Positions 32,413 to 35,330 of a stretch of DNA of 35,330 nt are shown here, piece after piece. The translations under genes and the position numbers were made by a program. The stretch is from positions 1-35,330 of the forward strand of contig UREE01000015.1 of assembly GCA_900546825.1 (NCBI GenBank). Reading direction: 5' to 3'. Each line of letters begins with the position of its first letter. The first letter of the stretch is position 1. Source of the DNA: an uncultured Collinsella sp. GTDB lineage: Bacteria > Actinomycetota > Coriobacteriia > Coriobacteriales > Coriobacteriaceae. The notes below the pieces were generated by a model. That model did no database searches and had not been told where the DNA came from. It saw nothing but the letters and a program-made list of their open reading frames with translations.

Positions 32413-33480
32413 CTAAACGGTAGGTTCAATCCCCAGGTGCTCAAAGGTGCGAAGGGTTGCCTGACGGCCCTGCGGCGTACGAATCATCAACCCGCACTGC
32501 AGCAGATACGGCTCATAGACATCCTCGAGCGTGCCCGGGTCCTCGCCCACCGCGCTGGCAAGGGTCGTAAGTCCCACGGCACGACCGGAGAACGTCTTAG
32601 CGAGCGTCTCCAAAATGCGAATATCCATCCAGTCCAGACCGAGCTCATCGATCTCGAAGAACTCGAGCGCCTGGCGACAGATATCGAGCTCGATGGGGCC
32701 GTTGCCGCGCACCTGTGCGTAATCGCGCACGCGCTTGAGCAGGCGGTTGGCAAGACGTGGCGTGCCGCGCGAACGCGAGCCGATCTCGAGTGCACTGGGA
32801 TGGTCGATCGTCACGCCCAGGATAGTCGCCGAGCGCGTAACAATCTGCGCGAGTTCCTCGACCGTGTAGTAATCCAGGCGATATGAAATGCCAAAGCGGT
32901 CGCGCAACGGGCCGGTCAACATGCCTGAGCGGGTCGTTGCCGCCACCAGCGTAAACTTGGGAATATCCAGGCGAATCGAGCGCGCCGCCGGACCCTTGCC
33001 AATCACGATATCGAGGGCAAAGTCCTCCATCGCGGGGTACAGGACCTCCTCGACCGAACGGTTGAGGCGGTGGATCTCGTCGATAAACAGCACATCACCC
33101 GGCTGCAAGTTAGTAAGGATGGCTGCCAGGTCGCCGGTGCGCGCGATGGCAGGGCCACTCGTGGTCTTGATCTGAGCGCCCAGCTCGTTGGCGATAACCG
33201 TAGCCAGCGTGGTCTTGCCCAGACCCGGAGGGCCCGAGAAGATCACGTGGTCGAGCGTCTCGCCACGGCTCTGCGCCGCTTCGATCAACACGCGCAGGCT
33301 CTGCTTGATATGCTCCTGGCCGCAGTAATCGTCCAGGCGCTGGGGGCGCAAAGTGCGATCGACATCGAGGTCCTCGGCCGTCAGCTCCGAGCTCACCATG
33401 CGCTCGCCGTGCGCCATGGATGCCGCCGGCGAGTTGCCGGGCGTCGCCCACAGGTCCTGAGAGTCATCGGCTTCCCACAT
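32413..33480 (-). CDS. ruvB: Holliday junction branch migration ATPase RuvB
   Basis: A 355-aa AAA+ motor protein that drives branch migration with RuvA. Seen: RPQRLDDYCGQ, Walker A GPPGLGKTT, Walker B IDEIHRL, sensor region AATTRSG with GPLRDRFG, and the C-terminal winged-helix part ending near RTPQGRQATLRTFEHLG. An acidic N-terminal extension of about 30 residues is present. The ATG at 33480 overlaps the ruvA stop by one base (TGATG), so translation is coupled; a GTG one codon earlier is the alternative start. Third gene of the ruvC-ruvA-ruvB operon, controlled by the SOS box at 34677-34690. Confidence 0.97.
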   Translation of the reverse strand: MWEADDSQDLWATPGNSPAASMAHGERMVSSELTAEDLDVDRTLRPQRLDDYCGQEHIKQSLRVLIEAAQSRGETLDHVIFSGPPGLGKTTLATVIANELGAQIKTTSGPAIARTGDLAAILTNLQPGDVLFIDEIHRLNRSVEEVLYPAMEDFALDIVIGKGPAARSIRLDIPKFTLVAATTRSGMLTGPLRDRFGISYRLDYYTVEELAQIVTRSATILGVTIDHPSALEIGSRSRGTPRLANRLLKRVRDYAQVRGNGPIELDICRQALEFFEIDELGLDWMDIRILETLAKTFSGRAVGLTTLASAVGEDPGTLEDVYEPYLLQCGLMIRTPQGRQATLRTFEHLGIEPTV

Positions 33481-34100
33481 CACGCATCCATTCCGAGTCG
33501 CTTAAGCGCCGCGCCGAGCAGATCCTCGACACGCATATCCTGCCCATCATACCCGCTCAGGGCAACATCGGTCTCCTGCGGACTAAAGCCCATGGAAAGG
33601 AGCGCCGCACGGGCGTCATCGATCGCCGAGGGAGCGGCGGCGGGGACCGGCATCGCAACCTGCCCCGGGATCACGTCGACCGGCACAAAGCCCTTATCCT
33701 TGGCAAAGGTGCTCTTGAGCTCCAAGATGAGGCGCTGGGCGGTCTTTTTACCCACACCGGGTACCTTGGCCATGCCCTTGTCGTCCTCGGCCATCACCAG
33801 CGAATACAGCTGCCCCACGGTATAGGTGGAAAGCACGGCGAGCGCCAAGCGCGGGCCAACGCCCGAGACGGACACAAGCCGGTCGAACATCGTGCGCTCA
33901 TCCTTAGAGGAAAAACCGAAAAGTGTCATAGCGTCCTCGCGCACCTGCATACGGGTATAGAGGCGCACCTCACCGCCGGGCGTAGGCAGCGTGGCCGCAG
34001 TGCTGCCAGAAATGCCGAGTTCAAAGCCAACGCCCGACACGTCAACGACAGCAGAGCTCATCGTGGCCTCGACAAGCGTTCCGTGGAGCTGGGAAATCAT
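33480..34100 (-). CDS. ruvA: Holliday junction DNA helicase subunit RuvA
   Basis: A 206-aa protein that binds four-way junctions as tetramer and recruits RuvB. It starts MISQLHGTLVEA, carries the OB-fold N-terminal domain and the helix-hairpin-helix pair (DRLVSVSGVGPRLALAVL and VPGVGKKTAQRLILELK), then a flexible Ala/Pro linker and the RuvB-binding C-terminal domain. The ATG at 34100 overlaps the ruvC stop as TGATG, the same coupling as at the ruvA/ruvB junction. Longer frames upstream are only overlaps with ruvC. Confidence 0.95.
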   Translation of the reverse strand: MISQLHGTLVEATMSSAVVDVSGVGFELGISGSTAATLPTPGGEVRLYTRMQVREDAMTLFGFSSKDERTMFDRLVSVSGVGPRLALAVLSTYTVGQLYSLVMAEDDKGMAKVPGVGKKTAQRLILELKSTFAKDKGFVPVDVIPGQVAMPVPAAAPSAIDDARAALLSMGFSPQETDVALSGYDGQDMRVEDLLGAALKRLGMDA

Positions 34101-34621
34101 CAGTATCCGGTTCCTCTCTGTTGATAGAACTCGCCACCGGTGAGGGCGCGGGTGCGGCTGAGGTTTACGTGGCAGATGGCACAGGCCAGGGCATCGGCGG
34201 CATGGTCGGGATGCGGGTCGTGGTCGAGCTGCGTTAGCGTGCGTACCATGTAGGCGACCTGCCGCTTGTCCGCGGCGCCGGTACCCACCACAGCCTGTTT
34301 GATCTGCATGGGCGTGTACTCGCCGATCTCGAGCGCGCACTCCGAAAGCGCCACAAGCGCAGCGCCGCGGGCATGCGCCGTAGGGATGGCCGAGCGAACG
34401 TTGGCGCCAAAGTAAATGCTCTCGATAGCAGCGGTATCGGGTCGATAGCGCTCCACGACACCCTTGAGGTCGCGGGCGATATGCGACAGGCGCACCGCGA
34501 GCGGACTACCCGCGCTGGTCTCGATGCAGCCATAGGCACGGCAGCGAACCTCGCCACGCCGCTCCTCGATAATCCCCCAACCCGTATGAGCCAAACCGGG
34601 GTCAATGCCTAAAATAACCAA
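34100..34621 (-). CDS. ruvC: Crossover junction endodeoxyribonuclease RuvC
   Basis: A 173-aa resolvase that cuts Holliday junctions. Catalytic residues are visible: Asp7 in LGIDPG, Glu67 in AAIESIYFG, and His140 with Asp143 in PDHAADALA, where His replaces the Asp of E. coli as in many bacteria. It starts with TTG at 34621, supported by GGGGAGG 5 bases upstream and by the typical (M)VILGIDPG beginning. First gene of the ruvCAB operon. Confidence 0.95.
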   Translation of the reverse strand: MVILGIDPGLAHTGWGIIEERRGEVRCRAYGCIETSAGSPLAVRLSHIARDLKGVVERYRPDTAAIESIYFGANVRSAIPTAHARGAALVALSECALEIGEYTPMQIKQAVVGTGAADKRQVAYMVRTLTQLDHDPHPDHAADALACAICHVNLSRTRALTGGEFYQQRGTGY

Positions 34622-34676
34622 GCCAACCTCCCCTCGTCTTTTACCAAGCGCAAGGCAAGGCCCCGCGCACTACTCA

Positions 34677-34690
34677 CGAACGTCTGTTCT
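34677..34690. promoter_or_regulatory. LexA (SOS) box upstream of ruvCAB
   Basis: CGAACGTCTGTTCT contains a perfect GAAC-N4-GTTC core (34678-34689), the Gram-positive LexA/DinR box. It lies 56 bases before the ruvC start in a short gap (34622-34758), the expected position for SOS control of ruvCAB. Confidence 0.7.
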
Positions 34691-34758
34691 AGAATAACAC
34701 AACGGGGTCAAGATGCTTAGTTGAAGTATCGGGGTTGAGAGCGAATCCCATCCCCAGT

Positions 34759-35330
34759 TTAGTTCTGCGAGAAGAATGGGAACTGTCGGGGATCAACCGG
34801 CGGATGCGGCATCGGGCCACCCTGGGGCCCACCCTGCGGGCCACCCTGGCCGCCCATCATCTTATCGATGGCGTCCTGAACCTCGCCCTCGAACTTTTTC
34901 ATTCCCTCGTGTAAACGACGCTGACCGTCTTCAGAGCGCAACTCCTCCATTTGTTCGGGCGAAATACCCAGTAGCTCGCCCAGCACGCCCATCATCTCGT
35001 TTCGCACGCGCTCACTAGTATCCTCGTCAGCAAAACGGCGCACCTCGGCGCGCGCCAGCGAATCGACCGTCATACGCTCCTTGCCGTTAAGCCCCAGGTC
35101 GGACCACGCGAGCATGTACGGCCAGGCGCGCTCGACAAACGAACGGGCTGAGACGATCGACGCCGTCGGCAGCATGCGGCGGGCGGCCTCGCCCTGACGC
35201 ACGAGCATCAGCAGCAGCGAGCAGGCCTCAGGCTTGCCAGCGGCCATCGGGATGTCGTCGAAAGATCGATTGCGGTCCACGTGCGCCTCGAGCGCGCCAT
35301 CGACCTCACCCGGCTCAAGCCCGCCGAGCA
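34759..35330 (-). CDS. Uncharacterised protein, 3' part (5' end outside window)
   Basis: The frame stays open to the right edge, so the N-terminus is missing and the GTG at 35280 need not be the start. The visible 190 residues are helical and acidic: SLLLMLVRQGEAARRMLP, ARSFVERAWPYMLAWSDLGL, DEDTSERVRNEMMGVLGELLGI and a coiled-coil-like KKFEGEVQDAIDKMMG. The end is a Gly-Gln-Gly-Pro repeat (GGPQGGPQGGP) followed by PHPPVDPRQFPFFSQN. No family is recognised. It lies upstream of ruvC on the same strand, but the SOS box between them suggests separate control. Confidence 0.6.
   Translation of the reverse strand, partial: LGGLEPGEVDGALEAHVDRNRSFDDIPMAAGKPEACSLLLMLVRQGEAARRMLPTASIVSARSFVERAWPYMLAWSDLGLNGKERMTVDSLARAEVRRFADEDTSERVRNEMMGVLGELLGISPEQMEELRSEDGQRRLHEGMKKFEGEVQDAIDKMMGGQGGPQGGPQGGPMPHPPVDPRQFPFFSQN

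Noticed and set aside
1..35330. tRNA, rRNA, insertion sequence, prophage or CRISPR in the window
   Set aside because: I looked for tRNA-like TTCGA arms with CCA ends, transposase motifs, integrase genes and regular repeats and found none that I could support by reading.

Overview
The window reads as chromosomal DNA of a high-GC Gram-positive anaerobe, most likely a Coriobacteriia gut actinobacterium (Collinsella-like). This rests on GC-rich codon use, strong Shine-Dalgarno sites, lipoprotein, Tat and LANTG-type surface signals, class III FBPase, an Fhs/FolD/cyclodeaminase one-carbon gene set, a C69 dipeptidase and a Gram-positive-type SOS box. No 16S gene or species marker is present, so the genus is inference. 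I see no rRNA, tRNA, CRISPR array, insertion sequence or phage.

Layout. 1-3.7 kb: end of methionyl-tRNA synthetase, an RsmB/F-type rRNA methyltransferase, a 56-aa membrane protein on the minus strand and a conserved TIM-barrel protein with a terminator. 3.7-8.0 kb: DegV lipid-binding protein, divergent class III fructose-bisphosphatase with a palindrome-rich leader, and two tandem GtrA membrane proteins. 8.1-12.8 kb (minus): a complete transcription unit with promoter, cobalamin riboswitch, a large surface protein (three DUF4430 domains, beta-propeller, InlB-type repeat, C-terminal anchor), a membrane-anchored single-DUF4430 protein and a terminator. 12.9-15.1 kb: small phasin-like helical protein and a UbiB/ABC1 kinase. 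15.2-18.3 kb: C69 dipeptidase, then a cyclodeaminase/cyclohydrolase-family gene followed 2 bp later by folD. 18.6-22.9 kb: two tandem paralogous lipoproteins and a Tat-exported PI-PLC-type surface enzyme. 23.0-26.6 kb: accessory-looking stretch with a PH-like small protein, a YhcG/DUF1016 nuclease, an ADP-ribosylglycohydrolase, small unknown proteins, a 30-aa hydrophobic peptide with a structured leader, and a protein whose SHOCT tail lies in another frame. 26.7-30.4 kb: zinc-ribbon protein, CDF metal exporter, PASTA-like membrane protein. 30.5-35.3 kb: formate-THF ligase, ruvCAB behind an SOS box, and the 3' part of an unknown gene.

The two most interesting systems are: (1) the riboswitch-controlled surface locus. 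DUF4430 resembles the C-terminal domain of transcobalamin/intrinsic factor, so a riboswitch-repressed, wall-displayed DUF4430/propeller protein is a good candidate for a Gram-positive extracellular cobalamin-capture system. (2) The folate pair. This FolD has lost two of the three residues associated with cyclohydrolase activity (Lys and Gln positions replaced by Ala52 and Phe96), while an FchA-like cyclohydrolase-family gene is encoded immediately upstream in the same operon, which suggests division of labour instead of a bifunctional FolD.
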